Positions 56,260 through 64,000 of a stretch of DNA of 64,000 bases are shown here, one piece after another. Origin of the DNA: Serinibacter arcticus (GTDB lineage Bacteria > Actinomycetota > Actinomycetes > Actinomycetales > Beutenbergiaceae); assembly GCF_003121705.1 (NCBI RefSeq), contig NZ_PYHR01000002.1, positions 186,001 through 250,000 on the forward strand, read 5' to 3'. Each line of letters opens with the position of its first letter. Position 1 is the first letter of the stretch. Under the pieces are notes generated by a model, which worked only from the letters and a program-made list of their open reading frames with translations, was not told the origin of the DNA and did not search any database. The translations under genes were made by a program, and so were the position numbers.

Positions 56260-58476
56260 ATGCTCGAGCACGTCGATCCGTTCCTCGGCACGGGCGCCAC
56301 CGACCTGCCGCCGCGCACCGGGCTGGCCGCGACCTGGTGGTGGCCCAAGCCGCAGGTCGGCAACACCCACCCGGGGGCCACCTACCCGCTCGGCATGGTC
56401 TCGGCCTGCTCGTACTCCGGCGCCTACCCGACGGGCTACGGCCTGTACGACCTCGGTACCGAGGGCCTGCCGGTCCCGCTGCACGACGGCCTGCGCGCCT
56501 CCGGCTTCACCCACTTCCAGCAGTCCGGCACCGGCGCGATCCGCAAGTACTACAACTACCTGCGCGTGACGCCGATGCTCGCGCCGCTCGACGACCTCGG
56601 TCGCAGCTGGGACATCGTCGAGGAGTCCGCCAGCCCCGGCTACTACCGCGCCGCCTTGGCCAGCGGTGTCGTCGCCGAGATCACCGTCGGCCCGAAGAGC
56701 GCCGTCCACCGCTACACGTTCCCGGCCCACCACGACGCCCGCGTCGTCGTCGACCTCTCGATGGGCGGGCTGACGATCCCGTACGGCGAGACGGTGCCGC
56801 TCCGCGCCCACCTGCAGACGCTCGAGCCCGGTGTCGCGTGCGGCGAGATCGTCGTGGAGGGCGCACCGCTCGCGTTCCACGTCGAGTGCGACACCCCGGG
56901 CCTGCGCCAGCTCCTGTGGTACGACCGCCGCCTGATGCCCGGCGGTTCCCGGCTCGAGTTCACCGACATCCGCCCCACCACGCTGCGTCCCTTCGGCCTG
57001 ATGTGGGCCGGGCCGACCACGCAGGGGCAGGTCGTCGAGCTCCGGATCGGGTTCTCGCTGCGCGGGTCGGAGCAGGCCGCCGCGAACCTCCGTGCCGATC
57101 TGCCTCCCATCGCGCCACCGCCGGGTCAGCCCGCACGTTCCGGGTTCGACGCGCGTTGGGCCGCCACCCGCGAGGCCTGGGCCCACGAGCTCGGCAAGAT
57201 CCAGGTCGACACGTCCGCCGAACGCTCCACCGTGATGGCGACGGCGCTCTACCACTCGCTGATCAAGCCGTGCTTCGCGCTCGACGAGAGCCCGTTCTGG
57301 CCGACGGACGGACCGTTCGTGTTCGACGTCGCCACGCTGTGGGACATCTACCGCACCCAGCTCCCGCTGCTCACGCTCCTGCGCCCCGACGCCGCGGTCG
57401 CGCTCGGCAACGCGCTCCTGCGGATCTGCGAGGAGGAGGGCAACTTCCCGATCGGCTACCGGATGGCCCGCGGCGCCGACCGGTTCTCCCGCCAGGCCAG
57501 CGCGCTGGCCCACACGCTGCTGGCCGACCTCAGCCAGCTCGGTGCGACCGGGATCGACTGGGACTGGGCACTGGTGCACATGCAGTCCGATCTGCGCCGC
57601 ACCTACGGCGAGGAGTACCTGCGCCAGGGCATCACCCACCCCGTGAGCCACACGCTCGACCTCGCGTTCGGCTACTGGTGCACCCAGGCGGTCGCGCTCC
57701 GTCAGGGTGACGGCGCGCTGGCGGCGGAGTCCGGCCGGCTCGCCCAGGGGTGGCCCGCCGCGTTCGACCCCGCCACCGGGCTCCTGCGGTCCTCGACGTT
57801 CTACGAGGGCGGACCCTGGAACTACTCCTTCCGCCTGCTGCACGACATGCGCGCCCGGATCGCGCTCGCCGGTGGGGACGAACGGTTCACGACGATGCTC
57901 GACGAGTTCTTCGGGCACGGCGCCGCCCCGGTCGTCCAGCCGGGACTGGCGCCCGGCGTGGAGGAGATGGCCGCCGGCTACGCCCTGCAGCGCTTCGAGG
58001 GGCTCAACAACGAGCCCGACATGGAGGCGCCCTGGGCGTACATGTACGCGGGACGGCCGGACCGCACCGCCGAGGTGGTGCACGCCGGCGTCCACCAGAT
58101 GTTCGGCACGGGCCGCGGCGGGCTCGCCGGCAACGACGACTCCGGGGGTCTCTCCTCCTGGTACGTCTGGGCGTCGCTCGGCCTGTTCCCGGTCGCCGGC
58201 CAGAACGTCGTGCTCCTGAACGCGCCGTCGTACGAGGAGGCGAGCATCGCCGTCGTCGGCGGTCGTCTCGACCTGCGCACCCGCGGTTTCGCGGGCGGCG
58301 ATCGCGACTCACCCGTCCAGTACGTCGAGTCCGTCACGCACGACGGCGTCGCGCTGGCGCGCCCCTGGCTCAGCGGCCAGGAGCTGCACGCGGGTGGCGA
58401 GCTCGTCGTCACCCTCACCGACCACCCCACGTCCTGGGGCACCACGCACCGCCCGCCCTCCACCCCCGAGAGGTGA
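56260..58476 (+). CDS. GH92 alpha-mannosidase-like glycosidase
   Basis: A 738-residue glycoside hydrolase family 92 protein; members are calcium-dependent exo-alpha-mannosidases. Typical blocks are HVDPFLGTGATDLPPRTG at the start, GNTHPGATYPLGMVSACSYSG, GFTHFQQSGTGAIRKYYNYLRVTP, ATLWDIYRTQLPLLTLL, EGLNNEPDMEAPWAYMYAG and GLAGNDDSGGLSSWYVWASLGLFPV. There is no signal peptide, unlike most secreted GH92 enzymes, so it may act in the cytoplasm. ATG 56260 has GGAGGG upstream. The next gene, a glycosyltransferase, starts 5 nt after its stop. Confidence 0.9.
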   Translation: MLEHVDPFLGTGATDLPPRTGLAATWWWPKPQVGNTHPGATYPLGMVSACSYSGAYPTGYGLYDLGTEGLPVPLHDGLRASGFTHFQQSGTGAIRKYYNYLRVTPMLAPLDDLGRSWDIVEESASPGYYRAALASGVVAEITVGPKSAVHRYTFPAHHDARVVVDLSMGGLTIPYGETVPLRAHLQTLEPGVACGEIVVEGAPLAFHVECDTPGLRQLLWYDRRLMPGGSRLEFTDIRPTTLRPFGLMWAGPTTQGQVVELRIGFSLRGSEQAAANLRADLPPIAPPPGQPARSGFDARWAATREAWAHELGKIQVDTSAERSTVMATALYHSLIKPCFALDESPFWPTDGPFVFDVATLWDIYRTQLPLLTLLRPDAAVALGNALLRICEEEGNFPIGYRMARGADRFSRQASALAHTLLADLSQLGATGIDWDWALVHMQSDLRRTYGEEYLRQGITHPVSHTLDLAFGYWCTQAVALRQGDGALAAESGRLAQGWPAAFDPATGLLRSSTFYEGGPWNYSFRLLHDMRARIALAGGDERFTTMLDEFFGHGAAPVVQPGLAPGVEEMAAGYALQRFEGLNNEPDMEAPWAYMYAGRPDRTAEVVHAGVHQMFGTGRGGLAGNDDSGGLSSWYVWASLGLFPVAGQNVVLLNAPSYEEASIAVVGGRLDLRTRGFAGGDRDSPVQYVESVTHDGVALARPWLSGQELHAGGELVVTLTDHPTSWGTTHRPPSTPER

Positions 58477-58481
58477 TCGAG

Positions 58482-59813
58482 ATGTCCGCACTTCCGCCCG
58501 CCACCGCCCCCGCCGCCGTCCTGGAGCGCTACCGCCGTCTCGTCATCGTCGTCCGAGCCGATCCGGTGATCTGCGGCCACTCCGTCGAGGCCCGCAACCT
58601 CGCCGAGGCCGCCCTGCAGCAGGGCTTCGAGGAGGTCACCATCCTCACGTGGCCGATCGACCGGCTGGAGGCGGCCGGCCTGCCGCTCAAGCCGCTCGAC
58701 CGCGTCATGGAGTACTCGCCGGGGATCACCGTGGAGCGCCCCGACCCCGTCGGTGACTACCGCGTCCCGGACGGCCGCTGGCAGGCCGGGCTGGTCGGGC
58801 GGCTCATCGAGCTGTTCACCGACGGCGTGCCGACCGTCTGCCTCTCGCTCTACCTCAGCCCGCACACGCTCGCCGTCACCGAGGCCGTGACCGCCGCGCG
58901 GCGGACGGGGCTGCCCGTCGACGTCGTCACCGTCGCCGAGGCGGTGGGCTCGGACATCACCAACGTCGTGCGCACCTGCGTGGCCGAGGGCCGCTTCGGT
59001 GCCGCGGCGCACGTGCTCACCTCGTACCTGGCCAACGACGTCGTCGTGGCCGTGTCGGAGTACACCAAGGAGCTCATCGTCAGCGCGGCGACGGAGATCG
59101 ACGCCCGGCACGGCACGTCGTTCGCCGCGCAGTCGGCCGAGCGCGTGCGCATCTCCTACCCGGCGCTCGACACCGCCTCCTACCTCGAGGTCAGCGACGC
59201 GGACGTCGTGGAGGTCCTCGAGCGTCGCGGGCTCGCGGACGCGCCGTACGTGCTCTTCCTGTCCCGCCTCACCGAGGCGAAGGGCGTGCCGGACCTCATC
59301 ACGGGCTTCGAGCGCTCCACGGCCGCGGCCTCGGCCCGGCTCGTGATCGCGGGGCGGGGACCGCAGGAGGCGGAGATCCGCGCCCTGGCCGCGGCCTCAC
59401 CGCTCGCGGACCGCATCCACGTGCTCACCGACGTCGACGACACCGAGAAGCCGGCGCTCATGCAGGGCGCGGTGGCGTTCGTGCTCCCGACGCTTCCCCG
59501 CCCCGAGTTCGTCGAGACGTTCGGCATCGCCGTCGTGGAGAAGATGCTCGCGGGCGGGGGAGTGGTGGCGACCACGACGACGGGCGGCGTCCCCGAGGCG
59601 GTCGGCGACACCGCGAAGATCATCGGGATCTCCGACCCCGACTCGATCACGCGCGTGCTCGACGAGGTGCTCCTCATGACGGACGACGAGCGCACCGCCT
59701 GGGAGGAGCGTGCGCGCGAGTACGCGCTCCAGTTCGACCGCACGGTCGTGCTGCGCAAGATCCTCGAGCTCGTGGCCCACGAGGTCGGCGTGCCGGAACC
59801 GGCCGCCGCCTGA
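58482..59813 (+). CDS. GT4-family glycosyltransferase
   Basis: A 443-residue retaining glycosyltransferase. The N-terminal Rossmann half is unusual (RLVIVVRADPVICGHSVEARNLAEAALQQGFEEVTILTWP). The C-terminal half is typical GT4: YVLFLSRLTEAKGVPDLITGFER, RLVIAGRGPQEAEIRALA, VAFVLPTLPRPEFVETFGIAVVEKMLAGGGVVATTTTGGVPEAV, including the nucleotide-sugar-binding Glu region. It is translationally linked to the GH92 gene, so the pair may remodel or recycle mannose-containing glycans. Donor and acceptor unknown. It ends before a bidirectional hairpin. Confidence 0.85.
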   Translation: MSALPPATAPAAVLERYRRLVIVVRADPVICGHSVEARNLAEAALQQGFEEVTILTWPIDRLEAAGLPLKPLDRVMEYSPGITVERPDPVGDYRVPDGRWQAGLVGRLIELFTDGVPTVCLSLYLSPHTLAVTEAVTAARRTGLPVDVVTVAEAVGSDITNVVRTCVAEGRFGAAAHVLTSYLANDVVVAVSEYTKELIVSAATEIDARHGTSFAAQSAERVRISYPALDTASYLEVSDADVVEVLERRGLADAPYVLFLSRLTEAKGVPDLITGFERSTAAASARLVIAGRGPQEAEIRALAAASPLADRIHVLTDVDDTEKPALMQGAVAFVLPTLPRPEFVETFGIAVVEKMLAGGGVVATTTTGGVPEAVGDTAKIIGISDPDSITRVLDEVLLMTDDERTAWEERAREYALQFDRTVVLRKILELVAHEVGVPEPAAA

Positions 59814-59850
59814 CTGCCCGGCCGGGCACGCCGCCGGGACGACGCCCGGA

Positions 59851-59892
59851 CGACGCCCGGCCCGGTCCCCTCGCGGGGCCGGGCCGGCGTCG
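59851..59892. terminator. bidirectional intrinsic terminator
   Basis: An 18-bp stem interrupted by two single-base bulges (59851-59870 with 59875-59892), loop TCGC, followed by GTTCTC. It lies between the glycosyltransferase and the convergent metallopeptidase gene. Confidence 0.8.
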
Positions 59893-59911
59893 TTCTCTGG
59901 GTGGCGTCAGG

Positions 59912-60823
59912 TCAGAGCGCGCCACCGCTGACCGCGAAGGTGTCGCAGGAGGCGACCGAGTTCTGGTCGTAGCCGGTGAGGAACCAGCGCTGGCGCTGCT
60001 CGGAGGAGCCGTGGGTCCACGTGTGGGGCGTGACCTCGCCCTGGAACGTCTCCTGGATGTGGTCGTCGCCCACGGCCGCAGCCGCCGAGAGGGCGTCCTC
60101 GATCTCCGCCTTCGTGGGAGCGAGCAGGTAGGAGACGCCGTTGGCGTCCGTCGTATCGACGGCGCCCCGCACCCACATGCCCGCGTAGCAGTCGGCCTGC
60201 AGCTCGAGCCGCACGGCGTCGGACGTCGGGCCGGTGCCGGCGCGGTCGATCGCGTTCATCGTGCCGAGCTGGTTCTGGATGTGGTGCCCGAACTCGTGCG
60301 CGATGACGTAGAGCTCCGCGAGCGGTCCGCCGTTGGCGCCGAACTTGCTCGTCAGCTCGTCGAAGAAGGAGGTGTCCACGTACACGGTCTGGTCACCCGG
60401 GCAGTAGAACGGCCCGACGGCGGAGGTGGCGGCACCGCACGCGGTGCTGACCTGACCGGTGAACAGGGAGAACGGCGGCGGGACGTACTCCACGCCCGCC
60501 TGCGCCGGGAGCACCTCGCCCCAGTAGGCGTCGAGCGAGAGTCCGGTGGCGTCCATCCGGCACTCGATGTCGGTGTTGGCCTGCTCGCTCGTGGTGCACT
60601 CCTCGACCGAGTCCCCACCCTCGGGCTCGTAGGAGTACTGCTCCTGGCCCGTCAGCCCGCTGAGGTCGACGTTCTGACCGGTGAACAGCTGCAGCAGCAG
60701 CACGACGACGAGGCCGAGCCCGCCGATCCCGCCACCGACGGCGGCGCCCGTCCGACCGCGACTGCGACCCCCGCCCCGCCTGGCCCGGTCGCCCGAGATG
60801 TCCGCGCCCTTGTTGAACGTCAT
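59912..60823 (-). CDS. membrane-anchored neutral zinc metallopeptidase (YpfJ type)
   Basis: A 303-residue protein. A polar N-terminus MTFNKGADISGDRARRGGG precedes one membrane span (GGGIGGLGLVVVLLLQLF), then the extracytoplasmic domain. The zincin motif is YVIAHEFGHHIQNQLG, with RLELQADCYAGMWV supplying the third-ligand region; YVDTSFFDEL is also conserved. Cys pairs suggest disulfides. This is the KPN_02809/YpfJ neutral zinc metallopeptidase family; substrate unknown. ATG 60823 is preceded by AAGG; GTG 60832 would add three residues. Confidence 0.92.
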   Translation of the reverse strand: MTFNKGADISGDRARRGGGRSRGRTGAAVGGGIGGLGLVVVLLLQLFTGQNVDLSGLTGQEQYSYEPEGGDSVEECTTSEQANTDIECRMDATGLSLDAYWGEVLPAQAGVEYVPPPFSLFTGQVSTACGAATSAVGPFYCPGDQTVYVDTSFFDELTSKFGANGGPLAELYVIAHEFGHHIQNQLGTMNAIDRAGTGPTSDAVRLELQADCYAGMWVRGAVDTTDANGVSYLLAPTKAEIEDALSAAAAVGDDHIQETFQGEVTPHTWTHGSSEQRQRWFLTGYDQNSVASCDTFAVSGGAL

Positions 60824-60869
60824 GTGCCCCACCTTCTCTCTCGGGGCACATCGTAGGGCTCGAGGGCCG

Positions 60870-61778
60870 CTAGCCCGTCAGCCCGAGCCGCCCCAGCGCG
60901 TCGGCGAAGGCACCCTTGACGAGCACGGCCGCGCCGCCCTCGTCGGTCGTCCGGCTGATGCGCTGCAGCGTGCCGTCGGGGGAGCGGTAGTGCACCTGGT
61001 CGATCAGCGCGCCGGGCAGGTCGGCGCGTGCGAGGTTGACCAGGGTGCGGATCGCGTTGTTCATCGCCACGGGATCGGGTCCGAGCACGTGGACGCCCAG
61101 CGACTGCCGACCCGGCATCGCCACGAGCAGGCCGTGCGAGGCGTCGACCGGCTCGCCCAGAGCCTGCGCCAGCACCTCCTCGACCACCAGCAGCCGCGTC
61201 GCCCCGAAGAAGTCCTCGGTCTCGAACAGGTGGACCGTCCCGACACCCTCCTGGCCCGGTCCGGCCTCGATCCGGCGGTGGTCGGGTCGGGGCAGCGACC
61301 GCAGGTTGGCGACGGCGACCGGCCAGATGGCCTCCCAGCCGCCGTAGGTCTCGGGGTGCAGCACGGTCTCGACGGTGTCGGGGCGGTCGATCGCGGGCAG
61401 CAGGTAGAGGTCGGGGGTGAGGACCCGCGCGGCCCGGGCGGCCTGCTCCGCCGCGGCCTCGGCGGCGGCGAACATCTCCCGGTGCAGGATCCGCGGGAAG
61501 ATCGCCTGACGCACGTCCTCGAGGGTCTCGGGGCCCTGCTGCTTCTCCGCCGTCATCACGCCGACCCACCGCTCGACCTCGCGCTCGAGGTCGGCCGGGG
61601 CCAGGTCGCGGGTCATCCTGGCGAGGTTCTCGAGGTAGAGCGTCTGCGACCCGACGGCGAACTCGCCCGCGTTCAGCTGGGTGAAGGGGAGCCCGCGCCG
61701 GGTGAGGGCGGCGGCCACGAGGCCGGCGAGGTCGGGGGCGGAGTCCTGCGGCTGGCGCCGTCGCGAGAAGATACCCAT
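60870..61778 (-). CDS. conserved hypothetical protein (DUF1444-like)
   Basis: A 302-residue soluble protein. It starts MGIFSRRRQPQDSAPDLAGLVAAALTRRGLPFTQLNAGEFAVGSQTLYLENLARM. The middle reads LTPDLYLLPAIDRPDTVETVLHPETYGGWEAIWPVAVANLRSLP and the end VHVLGPDPVAMNNAIRTLVNLARADLPGALIDQVHYRSPDG. The order (N-terminal small domain, then a domain with LYLLPAID) resembles DUF1444, but I am not sure of the assignment. A TACCGT leaderless box 6 nt before ATG 61778 fixes the start. It shares strand with the spermidine-synthase-like gene upstream (26 nt). Confidence 0.7.
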   Translation of the reverse strand: MGIFSRRRQPQDSAPDLAGLVAAALTRRGLPFTQLNAGEFAVGSQTLYLENLARMTRDLAPADLEREVERWVGVMTAEKQQGPETLEDVRQAIFPRILHREMFAAAEAAAEQAARAARVLTPDLYLLPAIDRPDTVETVLHPETYGGWEAIWPVAVANLRSLPRPDHRRIEAGPGQEGVGTVHLFETEDFFGATRLLVVEEVLAQALGEPVDASHGLLVAMPGRQSLGVHVLGPDPVAMNNAIRTLVNLARADLPGALIDQVHYRSPDGTLQRISRTTDEGGAAVLVKGAFADALGRLGLTG

Positions 61779-61784
61779 CCCACG

Positions 61785-61790
61785 ACGGTA
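61785..61790 (-). promoter_or_regulatory. leaderless -10 box (TACCGT)
   Basis: On the minus strand, TACCGT ends 6 nt before the ATG at 61778. Confidence 0.5.
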
Positions 61791-61804
61791 GAGGACGTCC
61801 GCGA

Positions 61805-62497
61805 TCAGCGTGCGAGGTAGATCGAGTTCGACGAGCGACCACCGGTGCGCGGGTTGTCGAAGGGCACGACCTCGGCCCGCACCTCCTCGAACACCTCGCC
61901 GAGCACGGCCGTGAAGGCCGCGTCCGGGAGCGCGTCCGACCACAGCGCGAAGACGCCGCCCGGCGTCAGGTGGTCCTTCAGCTGCTGCAGCCCCTCGCGC
62001 GAGTAGAACGGCGCGTGCGAGGGGTGGAGGTGGTGGGAGGGGGTGTGGTCGACGTCGAGCAGGATCGCGTCGAAGCGCCGCGTCACCTCGCGCTCGCGCA
62101 CGTGGGCGAAGAAGTCCCCCAGCTCGAGCGTCGTGCGCGGGTCCGCGGTGATCTCGGCGGAGATCGGCAGCAGTCCGCGCACGTGCCAGTCGATGACGAC
62201 GTCGATCGCCTCGAGCACGACCAGCGACCGCACGCGGTCGTGCTCGAGCACCGCCCTGGCGGTGTAGCCGAGGCCGAGACCGCCGACGAGCACGTCGAGC
62301 TCGCGGTCGGGGGCCAGGTCGAGCCCGAGGTGGGCGAGCTCGATCTCGGCCACGGTGAAGTACGAGGACATCAGGTGCTCGTCGCCGAGGATCACCTCGT
62401 AGACGTCCTGCCGGAGCAGCGGGTCGAACCGACGGCGGAGCGTGACCTCGCCCATCGGCGTGCGCTGCCAGTCGAGCTCCACCAGGCGGGCGCTCAC
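61805..62497 (-). CDS. spermidine-synthase-like methyltransferase-fold protein
   Basis: A ~230-residue Rossmann-fold protein related to spermidine synthases. VLVGGLGLGYTARAVLEHDRVRSLVVLEAIDVVIDWHVRG is the glycine-rich nucleotide-binding strand and acidic turn. RFDAILLDVDHTPSHHLHPSHAPFYSREGLQQLKDHLTPGGVFALWSD is the catalytic-loop region, where DVDHTP replaces the usual D-x-x-D-P. It lacks the N-terminal beta domain of true spermidine synthase, so polyamine synthesis is not assured. The start is GTG 62497; a short ATG frame overlaps it, see the mini-ORF entry. Confidence 0.72.
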   Translation of the reverse strand: MSARLVELDWQRTPMGEVTLRRRFDPLLRQDVYEVILGDEHLMSSYFTVAEIELAHLGLDLAPDRELDVLVGGLGLGYTARAVLEHDRVRSLVVLEAIDVVIDWHVRGLLPISAEITADPRTTLELGDFFAHVREREVTRRFDAILLDVDHTPSHHLHPSHAPFYSREGLQQLKDHLTPGGVFALWSDALPDAAFTAVLGEVFEEVRAEVVPFDNPRTGGRSSNSIYLAR

Positions 62498-62523
62498 CTC
62501 GGGTCGTCCACTGGGTGCGTCAT
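62494..62523 (-). other. 9-codon leaderless mini-ORF or frameshifted start
   Basis: ATG 62523 opens a 9-codon frame (MTHPVDDPR, stop TGA at 62494) that overlaps the GTG start of the spermidine-synthase-like gene as GTGA. TACCCT at 62530-62535 is 6 nt upstream. Adding one G in the AGGTGAG region would fuse it in frame, like the other single-base losses in this window. Confidence 0.45.
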
Positions 62524-62529
62524 CCCGCC

Positions 62530-62535
62530 AGGGTA
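62530..62535 (-). promoter_or_regulatory. leaderless -10 box (TACCCT)
   Basis: On the minus strand, TACCCT ends 6 nt before the ATG at 62523 of the mini-ORF. Confidence 0.45.
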
Positions 62536-62663
62536 GTCCGGGGTGGTCCGGGGTGGTCCTCGCCCAGCCGTCGACGCCGCCCGCGTCCGCCCTGTCGGAA
62601 TCCTCCAACGGTGCGCGGCCGGGTTTGGCGGCGTTGCGTCCCGACGGCGCGCCGTCGTCGTCC

Positions 62664-62669
62664 TACGGT
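62664..62669 (+). promoter_or_regulatory. leaderless -10 box (TACGGT) of bioY
   Basis: TACGGT ends 6 nt before the GTG at 62676. Confidence 0.55.
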
Positions 62670-62675
62670 TGTGCC

Positions 62676-63269
62676 GTGACCACAGCAGCTGCCCCCCGCC
62701 CGGCCCCCGGCCCCCGCGTCCTCGCCGACGTCGTCGCCACGTCCCGCGTGCGGGACGTCCTCCTCGTCGTGGGGGGTGCCGGCCTCGTCGCGCTCGCCTC
62801 GCAGATCGCGATCCCGCTCGGCTTCACGCCGGTCCCGCTCTCGCTCGGCACCTTCGCCGTGCTGGTCGTCGGTGCCGCCCTCGGGCCGGCGCGCGCGACG
62901 GCGTCGCTCGCCCTGTTCCTGCTCGCCGGCGTCGCCGGGGTGGGCTGGTTCGCCGACGGGCACGCCGGCTGGCAGTTCGCCTCGTTCGGCTACATCCTCG
63001 GCTACGTGCTGGCCGCCGCCCTCGTCGGACGCCTCGCGAGCCGGGGTGCCGACCGCACGCCGCTGGCGACGGTCGGGCTGATGCTCGCGGGCGGCGCCGT
63101 CGTCTACGCCGCCGGCGTGCCGTGGCTCATGGCCTTCCTCGGGGTGGACCTGCCGACCGCCCTGGGCCTCGGTGTGGTGCCGTTCCTGATCGGTGACGCC
63201 ATCAAGGCGGTCGTCGCCGCGGTGCTCCTGCCGGGCACCTGGGCCCTCGTGAGGCGTTTCCGCCCGTAA
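62676..63269 (+). CDS. bioY: biotin transporter BioY
   Basis: Substrate-binding membrane subunit of an ECF-type biotin importer; 197 residues with six predicted spans. Conserved features are the N-terminal helix end LASQIAIPLGFTPVPLSLGTFAVLVVGAALGP, the GVAGVGWFADGHAGWQFASFGYILGYVLAAALVG segment and the final VPFLIGDAIKAVVAAVLLPGTWALV. No bioM or bioN genes are adjacent, so it either works alone or with ECF components elsewhere. GTG 62676 is backed by the TACGGT box. Confidence 0.93.
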   Translation: MTTAAAPRPAPGPRVLADVVATSRVRDVLLVVGGAGLVALASQIAIPLGFTPVPLSLGTFAVLVVGAALGPARATASLALFLLAGVAGVGWFADGHAGWQFASFGYILGYVLAAALVGRLASRGADRTPLATVGLMLAGGAVVYAAGVPWLMAFLGVDLPTALGLGVVPFLIGDAIKAVVAAVLLPGTWALVRRFRP

Positions 63270-63272
63270 CAT
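63267..63272 (+). promoter_or_regulatory. leaderless -10 box (TAACAT) of the ABC-F gene
   Basis: TAACAT overlaps the bioY stop and ends 8 nt before the GTG at 63281. Confidence 0.45.
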
Positions 63273-63280
63273 GGGCTCAC

Positions 63281-64000
63281 GTGATCACCACCCACTCCCT
63301 CGAGATCCGCATCGGCGCCCGCGTCCTGCTCCAGGACGCCTCGCTGCGCATCGACTCGGGCGACCGGATCGGCCTGGTCGGGCGCAACGGTGCCGGCAAG
63401 ACCACGCTGACGAAGATCCTCGCGGGGGAGGGACAGCCCACCGGCGGTCAGGTGATCCGGACCGACGACGTCGGCTACCTCCCGCAGGACCCGCGCACGG
63501 GTGACCTCGACGTCCTCGCGCGCGACCGGGTGCTCTCCGCCCGCGGCCTGGACGCGACGATCCGCAACATGCGCAAGACCGAGGACGTCATGGCCAACGG
63601 CACGGCGGCCGAGCGCGAGAAGGCCATGGACCGCTACGACCGGCTCGAGGCGACCTTCCAGTCCAAGGGTGGCTGGGCCGCCGAGGCCGAGGCCGCGACG
63701 ATCACGAGCAACCTGGGGCTGCCCACGCGTGTGCTCGAGCAGCCGCTCAGCACGCTGTCGGGTGGTCAGCGCCGCCGCGTCGAGCTGTCCCGCATCCTGT
63801 TCTCCGGCGCGCGCACGCTGCTGCTGGACGAGCCCACCAACCACCTCGACGCCGACTCCATCGTCTGGCTGCGCGAGTACCTGCTCGGCTACCCGGGCGG
63901 CTTCGTGGTCATCTCCCACGACGCCGACCTGCTCCGTGCGACCGTCAACAAGGTGTTCCACCTCGACGCCAACCGCGGTGTGATCGACGTCTACAACCTC
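63281..64000 (+). CDS. ABC-F family ATPase (N-terminal part)
   Basis: The frame is open to the right edge; 240 residues are visible of the usual ~530. The start is GTG 63281: MITTHSLEIRIGARVLLQDASLRI. The first nucleotide-binding domain is complete: Walker A GRNGAGKTT, Q-loop YLPQDPRTG, signature LSTLSGGQRRRVELSRILF, Walker B TLLLDEPTNHLD and switch His in VVISHD. There are no membrane spans. DEPTNHLD with a soluble tandem design marks an ABC-F translation factor of the EttA/Uup type, acting on the ribosome. Which subgroup cannot be decided without the linker. Confidence 0.92.
   Translation, partial: MITTHSLEIRIGARVLLQDASLRIDSGDRIGLVGRNGAGKTTLTKILAGEGQPTGGQVIRTDDVGYLPQDPRTGDLDVLARDRVLSARGLDATIRNMRKTEDVMANGTAAEREKAMDRYDRLEATFQSKGGWAAEAEAATITSNLGLPTRVLEQPLSTLSGGQRRRVELSRILFSGARTLLLDEPTNHLDADSIVWLREYLLGYPGGFVVISHDADLLRATVNKVFHLDANRGVIDVYNL

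Overview
The window is a piece of chromosome from a very GC-rich actinobacterium. Gene order and content (leuA-recO-uppS-zur-glyS, dgt-dnaG, fabD-fabH-acpP-fabF with a FasR-type regulator, DUF3145, aceE-DUF3052-peroxiredoxin) match core actinobacterial synteny. The carbohydrate genes and the amidase with S-layer-like repeats point to Micrococcales, in the broad Cellulomonas/Georgenia/Beutenbergia neighbourhood. The family placement is inference. At least eleven genes have a TANNNT -10 hexamer only 6-8 nt before the start codon, which is the actinobacterial leaderless-mRNA arrangement.

Layout. 1-3 kb: end of leuA, then recO and uppS overlapping. 3-7 kb: minus-strand zinc operon znuA-znuC-znuB-zur plus a DedA-like gene, with two Zur boxes at the znuA start. 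7-12 kb: a DUF1345 gene, then a glyS-yibE/F-dusB operon joined by GTGA overlaps. 12-22.5 kb: maltose/maltodextrin locus with a LacI-type regulator, palindromic operators, malE-malF-malG, two overlapping GH13 genes and a convergent GH13 alpha-glucosidase. No transporter ATPase is present, so a shared MsiK-type ATPase elsewhere is likely. 22.5-27 kb: dgt, an F420-type oxidoreductase, dnaG, and a small hairpin-RNA candidate. 27-34 kb: secreted proteins (one with an excalibur-like end, one amidase with three S-layer-like repeats), two tRNAs and a low-complexity membrane protein. 34-41 kb: def, DUF3145, the fatty-acid synthesis operon and its regulator. 41-46.7 kb: aceE, DUF3052, peroxiredoxin, CPBP protease, small lipoprotein.

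46.8-55.4 kb is an accessory island at a tRNA-Val gene. It starts with the C-terminal remnant of a large serine recombinase whose frame runs into the tRNA. It carries a small membrane protein, a RloC-like ABC ATPase with zinc hook and HEPN-type motif, a 1044-residue protein with a nuclease-like N-terminus, a PIN-like protein and a double helix-turn-helix protein. Base composition is visibly lower in GC than the flanks. The three large genes look like an uncharacterised defence cluster and are the best candidate for something new.

55.4-64 kb: LysM-like lipoprotein, GH92 mannosidase with a GT4 glycosyltransferase, neutral zinc metallopeptidase, a conserved hypothetical, a spermidine-synthase-like protein, bioY, and the start of an ABC-F ATPase.

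Data-quality note: recO, the LacI regulator (twice), malE and malF (twice) are each interrupted by an apparent one-base loss, mostly in C/G runs. All six go in the same direction, which suggests sequencing errors rather than true pseudogenes.
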